Assembly: GCA_020744425.1 (NCBI GenBank) | Contig: JAGMUV010000044.1 | Location: 124,001 to 188,000 of the forward strand | Reading direction: 5' to 3' | DNA from: Dactylonectria macrodidyma | Lineage: Eukaryota; Ascomycota; Sordariomycetes; Hypocreales; Nectriaceae | DNA length: 64,000 bases | Shown: positions 22,801-33,286 of the stretch, one piece after another | Numbering within the stretch: the first letter of the stretch is position 1 | Layout of the letters: every line of letters starts with the position of its first letter | Translations under genes and position numbers: made by a program | Notes under the pieces: generated by a model | Seen by the model: the letters and a program-made list of their open reading frames with translations, nothing else | Database searches by the model: none | Told to the model about the DNA's origin: nothing

Positions 22801-23174
22801 GTTGTCGAAGGCTCTTTCTGTGAGATTCGTGGTCTTTAATTACAACTGGTTAGCAATCAATGCTCGATTGTTGGACACGCATGTACCTTGAGGAGAAACC
22901 GGACCGGACCCCATACGTAGGCCATGACCTTTGCGGTATGCTGAAACCCGATGGCGGCCAAGACCTTCTCGAGATGTGCCATGCCAGCGAGAAAGGATTG
23001 TATCCTCTTCATGTTCATCATTGTCTTGGTTATCTCCCGCTGTGACTGGATGACATTAATGTCTTGGTGGACATTTTCGTAGCTGCTCGACGCGAAGAAT
23101 TCCTTGTCCTGGGATTTTAGGAGGTCCCATGTCTCGAAATGTTCGGCGAGGACAAGCAACTCGTCCATGTCCAT
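19863..23174 (-). CDS. NACHT (STAND) NLR with C-terminal C2H2 zinc fingers
   Basis: A multi-exon minus-strand gene starts MDMDELLVLAEHFETW at 23174. The N-terminal helical region (to about residue 230) resembles the N-terminal domain common on fungal STAND proteins. The NACHT core follows: Walker A is restored across an intron as GSKGFGKTV, Walker B is IIIDGLDECE, and further blocks include VLFMSQPLPDLA. A winged-helix-like stretch follows (LLLGWLVCAKRPLKWHEMQ, VHSTARRYIVEN). Repeats normally occupy the C-terminus; here it ends with cysteine/histidine segments and two clear C2H2 fingers (FTCNMCGKTF and YECSYCDKAF) ending in HLRRRT. Splices near 20,890, 21,240 and 22,070 keep the frame. Fungal NLRs act as nonself sensors. 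Total length is roughly 950 residues; some exon ends are approximate. Confidence 0.85.
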
Positions 23175-23302
23175 TGTCGCAACCGATTGACAATGCTACC
23201 GGCACTACGGAGTGCTAACCCTGGGTTTGATTGACACAATGTCTAGTCCGTAATAGAAAGGTGTCTAACTCGCGCCAACTTCTGGGAGCATGGAGAAGGA
23301 GC

Positions 23303-24030
23303 GGGCCTCGCGCGGGCTTAAAATGCTGTGAATGCACGTCTGATAAATGTCTGGGACTTGGGGCTCTAGAGGAGGGGCGAATTACGAAGTGCCCTTGCGT
23401 GGGCTTAAAAATGCTGTGAAGGAGCCGCATTGCCTCTGGATACGCAGGCCAGTAAGAGCTCGATTGGCTACGGAATGGTGCCTAAAGAATGGTGCCTGTC
23501 TAATCCTAAAAAGGCGACTTACGAAGAGCCTCCCGTTGGCTTAAAAATGCTGTGAAAGCCAACACACCACGCACACGCCGCTCGCAGGAGAGGAGGTGGG
23601 GGCGGGTAATGTGATTGGGGGGATGGTGCTTGGGTGCCTAAAGAATGGTGCCTGCCCAATCCTTTGCGTCCACCTTAGTAACAAGGCCGCATTACGAAGA
23701 GCCTTGCGCAGGCTTAAAAATGCTGTGAAGTTGAGGCACTGCCAGGCAGAATGGGCAGAATGGAGGGCTTAGGAGGCTGAATTGTCCTCGACTCCCTACC
23801 GAATAGGATTGCTGCCTGCCCAATCCTTTGCGTTCACCTTAGTAAAAAGGCCGCATTACGAAGGGCCTTGCGCAGGCTTAAAAATGCTGTGAAGGCGTCG
23901 GCAGAATGGAGGGCTTAGGAGGCTGAATTGTCCTCGACTCCCTACCGAATAGGAATGCTGCCTGCCCAGTCCTTGGCGCCCCACCCTAGATTACGAAGAG
24001 CCTCGCGCGGGGTTAAAAATGCTGTGAACG
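23303..24030 (+). repeat. Array of six 40-bp repeats within a larger tandem unit, plus orientation
   Basis: Cores lie at about 23303-23333, 23381-23422, 23519-23558, 23691-23730, 23855-23894 and 23991-24030. They share ACGAAGAGCC, a GCGCGGGCTT-like step and AAAAATGCTGTGAAG. The last three sit in near-identical units of about 140-165 bp that also contain CTGCCTGCCCAATCCTTTGCG and GAGGGCTTAGGAGGCTG. This suggests local tandem duplication. The array abuts the start of the NLR gene. Confidence 0.8.
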
Positions 24031-25641
24031 AGCACTGGTCCACAACGCATCAGGCCTCTGCTGTGGTCGAGGTCATGTGGGTTGCTCCCGTCTGACTGGT
24101 ACTTCCGTTTCGACCAGAGCTGACATCTCAAGAGGCTGGAAAGCAGGAATACCGGTGTTTTCTTTCCATTACGGCAAGTAGTCATTGTGGTCCACTGAAA
24201 CTTGGGAAAAATATATTTCCTATCTCCCAATCAGGGCGCCCATCATATCAGAGGTGTCGTTCCTCGGGTCATGCACTCGATGAGGGATAATATTGAGAAC
24301 CCATTCAAGAGCAGGATACATTGATGAGCTAGTGAGATAATATGGTCTTGGCGTAACCTGCTTATAGAGAGATAGCTACCAAGGCCCGCGCAATGGTCTT
24401 CAGTATATTGCACAACTAACGAGATGCCGAAGGGACGGGATAAGGCGACGGACATTTAATTATGCTCCAATAGCTCACGAAACTTTCCAATGTAAATATG
24501 TGGCTACGGAGTGTCATAATACTCCACATAAGTCGATCTCACCAGAATGCTTCCATCATTGAAGCCTAGGTATTGAATTCGTGACCGATAGAAAACCCCT
24601 GTGCACATGCCTTGGTGGTTCTTGTTCATGCTGGGATCAGTGATTCTCTATTATACTCCTAGACTCTATGGCGCCATTTGCTATCCAGATCGAGAAATTC
24701 TCCCCTTTTCACGTAGAAACCGTCATATCCGAGGCCACGATGGCCGAGAAAATTGGGTTGTTGCCCGGTTTCCTACCCAGTTTTCTCTCAATCCTGACTT
24801 GGTGGTGCTAACATGAAGGCATCCATCCTTCCGTAGGCAAAGATGCATGGCATACTTTCGATGTCCCACGCCTCAATCTGCCATCGATTCGCTGCACAGA
24901 TGGTCCCAACGGAGAGAGAGGCACAAAAGAATAGTAATAACTGCTGCGAGTGCTTAAAGGTGAAAGGAATCGCTAATAAAGGAGCCGAAAGCCCAGCAAA
25001 ATAACGGCGTTCTTCTAAGAGAGGAAGCTAGCTGGCTGTTACTTGAGGCTAAGACTAGACCGTGCCTTATAGCGACTCGCTTCAATCGCTATCATGATAT
25101 TACATTTCCAGACTCTTCCAGATATAGCTTAATATCTAGACCGTAACTATTATACAAGTCTAGCCCTCGACTTAGCGTTTTTCAGCGTCAAGGTTTAAAA
25201 TTACCTGAGTTTTAGATATAATAAGATAGGGGGGACACCTAGCTATATATAGCTTGATGGTCCTTAGTTAGCAGGTATGCCATATGTTAATATCTCGACC
25301 TTGTAACTAAGTAAACTAATCAGGCGTCTCTTTATGACTTATAACTCTTATTAAGCGTAGCTATCAAATCCTGCGAAAAGGTATCTTTATTACTTTCTTA
25401 TGGCCCTCTCATACTAGAAATGAATGTCTCCGATATCTGGCATCACTTATCAGAACCTTTGATCTCTCTAGTTAACTGGTTGTCCGCACTTCCTGGTTTC
25501 GAATCTTTCGCCAGTGATATCCAAGGATCCCGCGCCAATATATTGAAGCTCGGCGTTGTGGAATAGTGATGCAGTTTACGGGCTTGAGCTAATGTCTGTT
25601 GTTATAGAAATGACAACCTAACCAGACGCTGCAGCAGCATA
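24031..25641. other. AT-rich, gene-poor stretch
   Basis: Composition becomes AT-rich, especially 24900-25400, with many TA steps, as in decayed fungal repeats. A 48-codon open frame from 25421 has no recognisable relatives. No gene is called. Confidence 0.4.
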
Positions 25642-26070
25642 CCGGATGTTCCTACACCGTAGCTTAGAACTGAAGGATTTCATGATCCAGTTGACAGCCA
25701 ACTACAGCGATCCCGGAAAGGGCCGTAACATGCCGAATCACTATACAGGGAGAAAACTGAAGTGGTAAGCCTTCACCTTTTCTTTGCTATTTTTATTAGT
25801 CAAACCGTATAGCAGCTACCTTAGACGATGCTAAATACTCCAGCATGATGTCGCTTCTACTCTTGGAACCTAAATCCCTCGTCTCGTTTGTGCAGGCTAC
25901 GCTTTGAACATGGCAGAGACCATGGAAAGCCCGGTAATTTCATCTGCCGTTATAATAGGTATGCCATCTCGACGCCGGCCTCGGAACAGTATAAGGGGGA
26001 TGGCATCGCTGGCCGCGGAGCCAGATACGGTATCCAAGCTCTCCGGGCCGACGGAATGCGCAAATGTGTA
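25642..26070 (+). pseudogene. Remnant of 2-oxo-acid dehydrogenase E1 alpha (BCKDHA-like)
   Basis: Two segments in different frames match the thiamine-dependent E1 alpha subunit of the branched-chain 2-oxo-acid dehydrogenase. The first reads MFLHRSLELKDFM, then DPGKGRNMPNHYTGRKL (25642-25764). The second reads [11 protein letters not shown] in one frame and then [18 protein letters not shown] and [20 protein letters not shown] in another (about 25893-26050). The catalytic middle section with the thiamine pyrophosphate motif is missing, and frames change, so it is not functional. The intact mitochondrial enzyme decarboxylates branched-chain keto acids from valine, leucine and isoleucine. Confidence 0.7.
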
Positions 26071-26247
26071 ACCCCTATAACGCGGCTACAGAAAGACACA
26101 GCCGAATGTTTAGGGTTGTTTCATTCCGTCCTAGTCCTACTCCAAGTGGCCCATCTCTCCCAGGCCAAAGACCTTCACCTGAGCCCACCTTGGCCAGTTC
26201 AGCCTCACCGTTGTCCGCTACCAACATCACATCAAAGGTAAAAAAAA

Positions 26248-26864
26248 ATGGCAACCAGTCACCGCCGATGACCTCCCCAAACAATCAGATCCCGGCGCAC
26301 CATATACACCCTCACCAATTTGATCGGTCCTGTTACCCCTAAATACATTGAGGAATTCGTCCCAGAGACGACTCTACACACACCTTCATCATTCAACTCC
26401 CTGTCGAAACGTGCCATCATACTTTTTGGCGATTAGCATGACAAGCTTTGGGACACGACGTCCGATATTCCTAAAGATGTTCTCCCCCGAGACAGCTGGC
26501 AGCGCAGGGCGGATCGTATGACCCTCTTAAAAGAGGTGTCGAGGACCATACTCTTCTTCGATGACCAAGATGCAGTCAAGGGTATGCAGGCTCAGTTCGC
26601 GGATTTTACAGACAACTTTTCACACTTTGCGAGTCAAAGCTTAGCCATGCAACAATGGCTTTTGTGGACATGCCTTGAGCTCGAAGACCTCGGAGCTACC
26701 CTATAGCATTACGGCCGCTTATCGACCAGAAAGTGTCCAAAGCGTGGAATGACCCGTCCAACTGGAGGCTGGATGCTCAACTCGTATTTGGTGGGCGGCA
26801 GGGCAAACCAGGCGACAAGTCATTTACGCCCGTTGAAGGGCGAGTAAAAGTGTTTGGCGTTTGA
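26248..26864 (+). pseudogene. Decayed nitroreductase of the Frm2/Hbn1 type
   Basis: From the start codon at 26248 one frame reads MATSHRR, stop, then RRTIYTLTNLIGPVT, TLHTPSSFNSLSKRAIILFG, stop, HDKLWDTTSDIPKDVLP, TILFFDDQDAVKGMQAQFAD, LWTCLELEDLGATL, stop, HYG. A one-base frameshift then precedes DQKVSKAWNDPSNWRLDAQL and a final RVKVFG. This order matches fungal oxidative-stress nitroreductases of about 200 residues. Three nonsense codons (two readable as CAG to TAG, one as CGA to TGA) and one frameshift show loss of function. Confidence 0.75.
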
Positions 26865-27752
26865 TATGTAACAAAAGGGGGTAAATTCGATCACTAGACT
26901 TTCATCCTCTCACCTAGTGTCAATGCAGCGGTCCAAAATCGCTGTTGATAATGATGGATAAATGCGACCTTTGATATTAGTTGCGTGGTTATATTTTGTC
27001 ACAGTACGGAGTCGGTGTACTTCCCATACGCGTGTTCAATATCTCTGCCAGCGCCAGCGATAGAGACATCAACCTGCGCCGCGCTTCTTTTTGGGTTTTA
27101 GAGGCTGTCTACCTACTTTTGTGCGCTATTGTGACGGATTGTAAAATCAGAGCACCTTTCCACCAAAGGTAGCACACAAAGAGGTGATTGAAAGAGCCAT
27201 TGTTTCCTACAAAGGAAAAAGGTAGCCATCCTAGTTTGGTAGCCAATCATCAGACAGCTCATTGCGTCTCGCACGGATCCTTGCTTCTCCCCTCCCGACC
27301 CTGGCCCAGCTAGGTTGAGACAGTCCCCTATCAGTGCATGGCTACATAGCTCACTTGTTGTGCCTTTCCCAAGATTTCTTACCTGGCAGACAAGCATCCG
27401 GTGCTGGGATTAGTCATACTCAGGTGTCGTAGTGATGGGGAAACCGAGCCAGCCGGTGTTTACAGCTTTCATCTGGTGCTCCGGCCCGAGGAATGCATCT
27501 CTCCGGTGATTTCCCCGGATCCTACGGAGTAACTATCCAGGGAATCCAGACCGGGCGAACAAGAACAGCTGCCTTTCCGCCCCTTCAACCTTGTAGCGAC
27601 GACTTTCCAGACCACGGCTTTGAAACGCCTCCCTCCACGTACACTGTTCTTTCCCTGCACCCACAGTCTCGGTCTTGTCGTCGCTAACGCAATAGTAGCC
27701 AACCTTTGAGCTCTAATTCATTCGGTCAGTCTCCGGGTGGATCTTTCGCACC
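26865..27752. other. Intergenic region, no gene seen
   Basis: No conserved coding stretch was found. The last few hundred bases are probably the promoter of the membrane protein gene at 27753; CCGGAT-type triplets occur around 27510-27560. Confidence 0.4.
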
Positions 27753-28478
27753 ATGGATACGACACATAATAAACCCCAAGACGAGGTTGCCAGCCTCGAG
27801 GTCATTCGGCTCTACGAGGTTATTTCTCTCATGCTTTTCCTCGGGGGCCTGTTGTATGTCTGGCGCTCCAAGAATCCTGTCTACTGGGGTGCTTACCTGG
27901 CTTCCTCAATCGGCGGCGGCGTTATGGAATGGGTCTTTGACAGCAAATACTACTTTCGACTCACCACCGACGACCGTTTCGTCACGGCCTGGACTATGGC
28001 TGGAGAAAAAGCCGCTGCGGCCATGATTCTGTTTTACGCCTTCTTCTTCGGGATCCCGCTTATTGTACTAGACGACTACCGCAGCGTCTTATACAAGACT
28101 TTCGGATGTCGCACAACCTACGCTGTGGTAGTGCTTCTTGGTGCCATCGGCACTCCCATGTTTGAGTGCACCAACACGTCTGTGGCACACATTTACAAGT
28201 ACCACCAACGGGAGGAGTATCTGTTTCATGGCATGCCATACTCTAATTTCTGGTTTGGAGCCATGATGATGTCCTTTCCCTTCTGGGGCCTGGAGCAGAT
28301 GGGTGCCTTGGTAAAGCTGATCTCCCGTACAAGTCTGTCAGCTAGGAGGCAGAAGATTCTCGGTTGCCAAGTCGGCTTCGCTACCATCATATCAGCCTTT
28401 TTCGTCGCGGCGACAGCGAATGGCGTTTGGTATGGTCTTGCGGGAGATATCTGGACTCCAACTCCCAGGCTGTTTTGA
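27753..28478 (+). CDS. Multi-pass membrane protein, family not recognised
   Basis: A single uninterrupted exon encodes 241 residues starting MDTTHNKPQDEVASLE. About six hydrophobic segments are visible: near residues 18-37 (YEVISLMLFLGGLLYVW), 45-65, 90-112 (AAAAMILFYAFFFGIPLIVL), 128-148, 165-190 and 205-230 (FATIISAFFVAATANGVWYG). Charged and aromatic motifs such as EWVFDSKYYFRLTTDD lie between segments 2 and 3. I cannot assign a function. It stands alone between decayed genes, with the PheA-type monooxygenase 1 kb downstream on the same strand. A membrane enzyme or transporter-like role in a metabolite cluster is possible but unsupported. Confidence 0.75.
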   Translation: MDTTHNKPQDEVASLEVIRLYEVISLMLFLGGLLYVWRSKNPVYWGAYLASSIGGGVMEWVFDSKYYFRLTTDDRFVTAWTMAGEKAAAAMILFYAFFFGIPLIVLDDYRSVLYKTFGCRTTYAVVVLLGAIGTPMFECTNTSVAHIYKYHQREEYLFHGMPYSNFWFGAMMMSFPFWGLEQMGALVKLISRTSLSARRQKILGCQVGFATIISAFFVAATANGVWYGLAGDIWTPTPRLF

Positions 28479-28889
28479 TTAACTAAACCCCTGAACTGGG
28501 CGAGCATAGCCGGGTCTGCCCGATGGGCTCAAAAATCAAACATAGGAGGCTCTTGTTCAGCGGCTGCAGTACCCTGAACGCTGGATCGGTGTCACGGGAT
28601 CCATGTTTTGTCGGGTCGCTTGTGAGAAGGGAGATGGGGATGGGAAGGGGAAACTCCCTAGTGTTGTACTGCAGGAATATTCAAACAATCTTATATAACC
28701 TAACTCGCCGGATAGATGCCAGCATCTGTGCAACGAGGGGGCGTTACTGGTTTGGATAGCTCAGGTCTTGAGTCTAAACCGCCCCAGCAAGATGGAGAAA
28801 TTGACAGCCTGGCAATCGTGCATAAAGCTAATGACGTAACGTGCGAAAGTCCTCTGGGTTCCAAGCCATCACTCTCAATAGTTGCTCAA

Positions 28890-29290
28890 CAGCGTCCAGG
28901 ATCCTCCTTGGAGATTGAAAATTCCACGTGCGTTATCTCCTTGCGTGCGATAGTGAGATGGCGACATTGTGTATAGCTGCAGCTATTAATGACCTTGAGC
29001 AGCTCCCGTCATCCGACCGGTCGTGGGGCAGAGACACGGCATGCTGTGTATTTTGCAACTTGCCGTCTTTGAAATAGTCCTTGATATCGCGCAGCACTTG
29101 CCCTGTAAGTCGGTGCTGGCTGCGGAAGTGCCGCTCGAGGCCAGCCTGCGGCTGGATGCAGTGGAGAGTACCGAGCGAGTCTCGATTCTTGATCGGCCCG
29201 CCGCTTTGAGATTCGCAGGTCTCCGGGTTGACCACCCCTGACGATACATCTGGCAGAGCGGGCGTACCGATCTCGGGCCGGCGTTTCAAT
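28890..29290 (-). pseudogene. Fragment of a C2H2/RecQ-type (DUF3505-like) domain
   Basis: On the minus strand the frame reads GLERHFRSQHRLTGQVLRD, then IKDYFKDGKLQ, then AVSLPHDRS, and in a second frame QCRHLTIARKEITH. This pattern (histidine/cysteine finger, GQxLxDI, SLPxD, then CxYLTIAR) is typical of DUF3505-like regions found in fungal FluG/RecQ-helicase-associated proteins. No start, no long open frame and a frame change indicate a fragment. Such sequences are common near fungal chromosome ends and mobile DNA. Confidence 0.5.
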
Positions 29291-29523
29291 CTCTCCGGCC
29301 GGCGCCCGACCGGGCAGTTCTACGCCGCTGTTCTCATCCTAGACTTGACTCACGGCAGACCATTTGGCGGGGGAGATAAGTGAAAATCAAAGTTAATTCA
29401 TTGCTGTGCCTGACGATGAAAGGGTCTGCCTCTGCATTGCTTGGAACACAGCTGATTTCTATAATTTACTCGACTTTTGTAGACACGTTCGCAGATCAAA
29501 CAGATCTCAAACACAATACAGCC

Positions 29524-31622
29524 ATGGCGACTCGCGACAAGTCAATTGATTACCGAGACCAGAATGTTGTGCTGATCGCAGGCGGAGGGCCTGTTGGCTT
29601 GTTGGCTGCAACTGTTCTTGCCCATTACGGCGTCCGATCAGTCATTCTAGAGCGCAACGAGAGTACTACGAGGGACAATGTCCAAACTCCAGGATTAGCT
29701 ACATGTCTGCTAACCATGTCTTAGGTGGCCTAAGATGGACCTTACCAACTCTAGATCCATGGAACTTCTAGCTCGACTTGGCCTGATAGATGATATTAGG
29801 AAACTTGGTATGTCATTGGAGCTCGTGGCTTGAATTATGACGCATGTCTGACTTAGGAATCTTTCTCTCAAGGCGTTCCCTCTACAGCACCGTACAATGT
29901 ATACATGACGAGCGGCCTCCATAACGAAGAGCCAATGACGGGCTGGGTGTTTCCAAATGTCGACACGTTGAGGTCTCAGTCTCAACAACAGAACGATGGC
30001 ACCTTTCCATCGGAACCCTGGCAGAGGATTTCGCAAGCCATCTTTGAGAAGTTCCTAAAAGAACGTTGTGACAACAACCCATTGATTGAGTGCCGCTTTG
30101 GCTGGAGAGTGGACAGAACAGTCGAAACAACAGACGGCGTCGTCGTGGAAGCGACGGATACCGCATCCAAATCACGAACCACGTTCTCCACAAAATATCT
30201 CCTTGCATGCGATGGAGCCTCGAGTCGTGTGAGGCGGGAGCTGGAAATCCCGCTGGATGGCGGACCATTGTAAGTGTCCACCTCCTTTTCGCGTTAAGAC
30301 GTTGCTGGAGACAAGCCACTGACTTGAATTCAAAGCCCTGGATACGCCCTCTTGGTACATTTTAAATCTCGGGATTTAGAAAAGTTGTTCAAGTTTGGGC
30401 GCTTCTGGCATCTTTTCATCTTCAACCAGAAGGGCTTACATGCGGCTGCAATCTGCCAAGATGACAAGGACACGTTTACGACCCACCTACTTCTCCCACT
30501 TGACGCAGACGCAGACGCGATAGACTCGTATGACGCGGTATATCGATCCTTGGGCGGCATGAGAGACCCATTTAGAGTGAAAATCGACGAAATCCTTATA
30601 AGATCAACCTATAGGCAAAGCATTGCGGTAGCTCGATCATATCGCAGCCCTCTCGGAAAGGTATTCCTGGCAGGAGACTCAGCGCACCAAAACATCCCAA
30701 CCGGTGGATATGGCATGAATCTGGTATGGATTGACCCCATAATCCGTTACGTGTTGAATCCGGAATGGTCGCACGAGGATAGGCTGACGTAGGGCAGGGT
30801 ATTGGAGATGCTTTCGACATTGGCTGGAAGCTGGCGGCAGTCATCTTGAAAAAAGCTGCTCCGAAGATACTGGATTCCTACGAAGAGGAACGTCGCGCCA
30901 TCGCTCTCAAGTGTGTGCAACGGTCTGGAGTTCACATGGAAGCACACAGCACCCCCAAAGAGATCCTCGGAGAAAACCCTCTTCTGGTTGAGGAGGACTC
31001 TCCAGACGGGGCTGAGATGCGCCGAAAAATGCATGAGCATTATCAACAGCACAACGGCGAGAACCAGGATCTGGGTATCGAAATGGACCACCGCCATGAA
31101 TCAAGCGTTTATCCTCAGCCCGAGGTTGCCGACGGTGAAGAGCCGCCATGGGACGCGTCGCGCTATACCCCGAGCACGTTTGTAGGATCGCGAGCGCCGC
31201 ACGTTTTCCTATCCGATGGGAGCGCAATCTTCGATCATTACGGACCATTCTGGACGTTGGTGGAGTTTTCCGACAAAGGAGATGGAAAACGAAATGTGCA
31301 GACTCTCTTGGATGAAGCACAGAAGATTGGCATGCCATTGAAGCATGTGATTTTCCATGACGAGGAACGAGCCCGTCAGCTGTGGCAGCTTCCATTGGTC
31401 TTGGTCCGCCCGGACGGCCACGTAGCCTGGCGCGGCCGACAAGCACCGGAAATTGACGAGGCCGCACGCGTACTCAAGATCATTTCGGGACAGGAAAAGG
31501 ATGCAGCTAGAGGTTCTCGCAAATCGGATGGAGCGGTGACTCGTCCGTTCGCGGCGACAACCGAGGTCGATGCCCAAGTCAAGGAGTACCGCTTGGCACA
31601 GATGGGCGCGATGCAGATGTGA
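29524..31622 (+). CDS. PheA/TfdB-type FAD monooxygenase with a damaged splice donor
   Basis: Exons are 29524-29672, 29725-29807, 29873-30269, 30336-30723 and 30798-31622, about 613 residues. Motifs are LIAGGGPVGLLAATVLA (FAD), LLACDGASSRVRREL (DG), VFLAGDSAHQNIPTGGYGMN joined across the last intron to GIGDAFDIGWKLA (GD), and a C-terminal thioredoxin-like domain. This matches phenol 2-monooxygenase/TfdB-like flavoproteins acting on phenolic rings. Oddly, intron 1 (29673-29724) has GG instead of GT at its donor, while branch (GCTAACC) and acceptor (TTAG) are normal. Joining there restores RNESTTRWPKMDLTNSRSME exactly. Unspliced, the frame stops at TAG within the intron. The intron 2 acceptor is a CAAG. 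The gene may be freshly inactivated, or the base may be a sequence error. Confidence 0.8.
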
Positions 31623-32839
31623 GTTACCCGCTGTGCAGCAATTTCCAGGTCTAGATAGAAAGATGACCACACAATGTTGAAGAGCAATGTAGATAAATAC
31701 ACCGGGTTATACCAGGCTACGAGAACTTGGCTGGTGAGCATTTCTCCACCTTTGTAATAGGCGTTGTATTATCATTATTTGCCAGTTAGAAGCCGCAAAT
31801 GACGCTCGGACAGCTAGTCTCGTAGCCTAGCTCACTTGGACCCAATCCAAAGAGCCCCTAACGTTGTATAGTGTATCTACATCTATCCCTCATCGATTTT
31901 TTGTGTGACGCTACGTGTTGTGCTTGTCTGGCATGTGCGTGTTCGCCCACGCTTGAACTTGACTTGATTTGCGCTATCATGCCCTGGCGTCAAATGTTTC
32001 TCCGCAGTGTAAGTCTCCCTCTCTTGCTCCAAAGCAGCTGTGGGGTTGTTCTTGGATTCCGGTAGCATTCGGCCGGTGACTCAGTTCCGAAAGCCCGAGA
32101 ACGGAGTTTGGCCGGCCCGGCTCGGCCCCGAAATGAAGGTGCAGCCCGTGTACGCTAGCAAATTATCAAAGAATGACAGGGTCAATAGATGGCAAGGTTT
32201 GAGAATCACCCTCGTTCCCTTGGCAATCGTGCTGCCCTGTTGCCCGCGCAAATCCTCCCCAACGCGAGTAGATGTGATTATAATACAGACCCTCTACACA
32301 CACCGTTGGCGAAGATAGAGGACATGATAGATAAAACTCCAGAATCGGGCCAAAACACCACAGCTTCTCGTTCCAAGCACAGGCACGGCGACGTTCTTGC
32401 CCGGATGCAAGCTGACAACCCACCGTAGGAGTCGGGACTTGAGTAGAATCGCATTATTTTCCATAAATGGAGGGAGAATTGGGAGCTTGGATTGCTTGAT
32501 GTTATTTACACGTTGTCTAATTTTCAATAACCCGTACGCGAGGTATTTGGCATTGATTCGCGCGCACGTCTTTCTACCACGACGCTAATTTATTCGAGAA
32601 TCGGGACACAGGAAAGTTGGTCATTCAACTATCAACCCAACCCAGGGCCCACGGAAGACATCTGTGGAAATAAAGCTAATATCTAGTCTTCTAACGCTGG
32701 CCGGGGTGGAAATGCTAAACTAAGGGCTCGTTCGTGGGCAGATTCGATGAAAACCCTGGCCACCACTTGACATTTCACACACCTCGATCGTCAAAAATAA
32801 AGTGGTAGCGCGCCGTGTAGGCAATCCCTGGTACGATGT
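31623..32839. other. Intergenic region, no gene seen
   Basis: Convergent 3' ends flank this 1.2-kb stretch. A GTAAGT donor-like site at 32011 with a short open frame upstream would give only about 23 residues and was not called. Confidence 0.4.
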
Positions 32840-33286
32840 TCAGTTCGCACTGTGAGAATGAGAGAGGTTCGCTTCGAGGCCAGCAATTGATGTCTTGATG
32901 AACTGATCCATGACTGGGCCGACCACCTTCATGCCTTCGTCGTCGACTGATTCCGCGTCTGCGGTCCAGGTCAAGCGGGTCGTTCCAGCGGATAGCCTTT
33001 CCAGATGTATTGTGCCATGGAAGCCGGTCATTGGGAAAGGCGTAGGATCCAGAATGCGGTAACTTATGGTATGAGACGAAGAATCAAGAAATTCCAACTG
33101 CTCTTGGAAGCTCATTCCAGCCTGCGTAACGGTCCGGATGGAACCGATGCCCTCCCCCTGGACGGTGCAGTGGGAGACACTTGGAATCCATGTCGTAACG
33201 GCGGGAAAGTCAGATACCACATTCCACACGGTATCGATGTCATGTTTTATGCTCTCAACTTCCTGGTGGACGGTCTTTCGGGACAT
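32840..33286 (-). CDS. SRPBCC-fold (polyketide cyclase-like) protein
   Basis: A single exon encodes 148 residues. The start MSRKTVHQEVE at 33286 is preferred over upstream in-frame codons because the domain begins there. The pattern is the START/Bet v 1-like fold: an opening strand (VESIKHDIDTVWNVVSDFPAV) with the helix-grip DxVWxVVSDF and Wxxxx signature, a GSIRTVTQAG strand, then YRILDPTPFPMTGFHGTI and TRLTWTADAES, and a long C-terminal helix (VGPVMDQFIKTSIAGLEANL). These small proteins bind hydrophobic ligands, and some are cyclases or aromatases in polyketide pathways. The adjacent phenolic monooxygenase converges with it, so a metabolic link is possible but not shown. Confidence 0.75.
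   Translation of the reverse strand: MSRKTVHQEVESIKHDIDTVWNVVSDFPAVTTWIPSVSHCTVQGEGIGSIRTVTQAGMSFQEQLEFLDSSSHTISYRILDPTPFPMTGFHGTIHLERLSAGTTRLTWTADAESVDDEGMKVVGPVMDQFIKTSIAGLEANLSHSHSAN

Noticed and set aside
24601..24816. 71-codon open frame with a hydrophobic start.
   Set aside because: Loss of plausible composition after residue 25, no homologous pattern, and location in decayed AT-rich DNA.
31978..32082. Two-exon mini-gene with a GTAAGT donor at 32011.
   Set aside because: It would encode only about 23 residues without signal peptide or family features.
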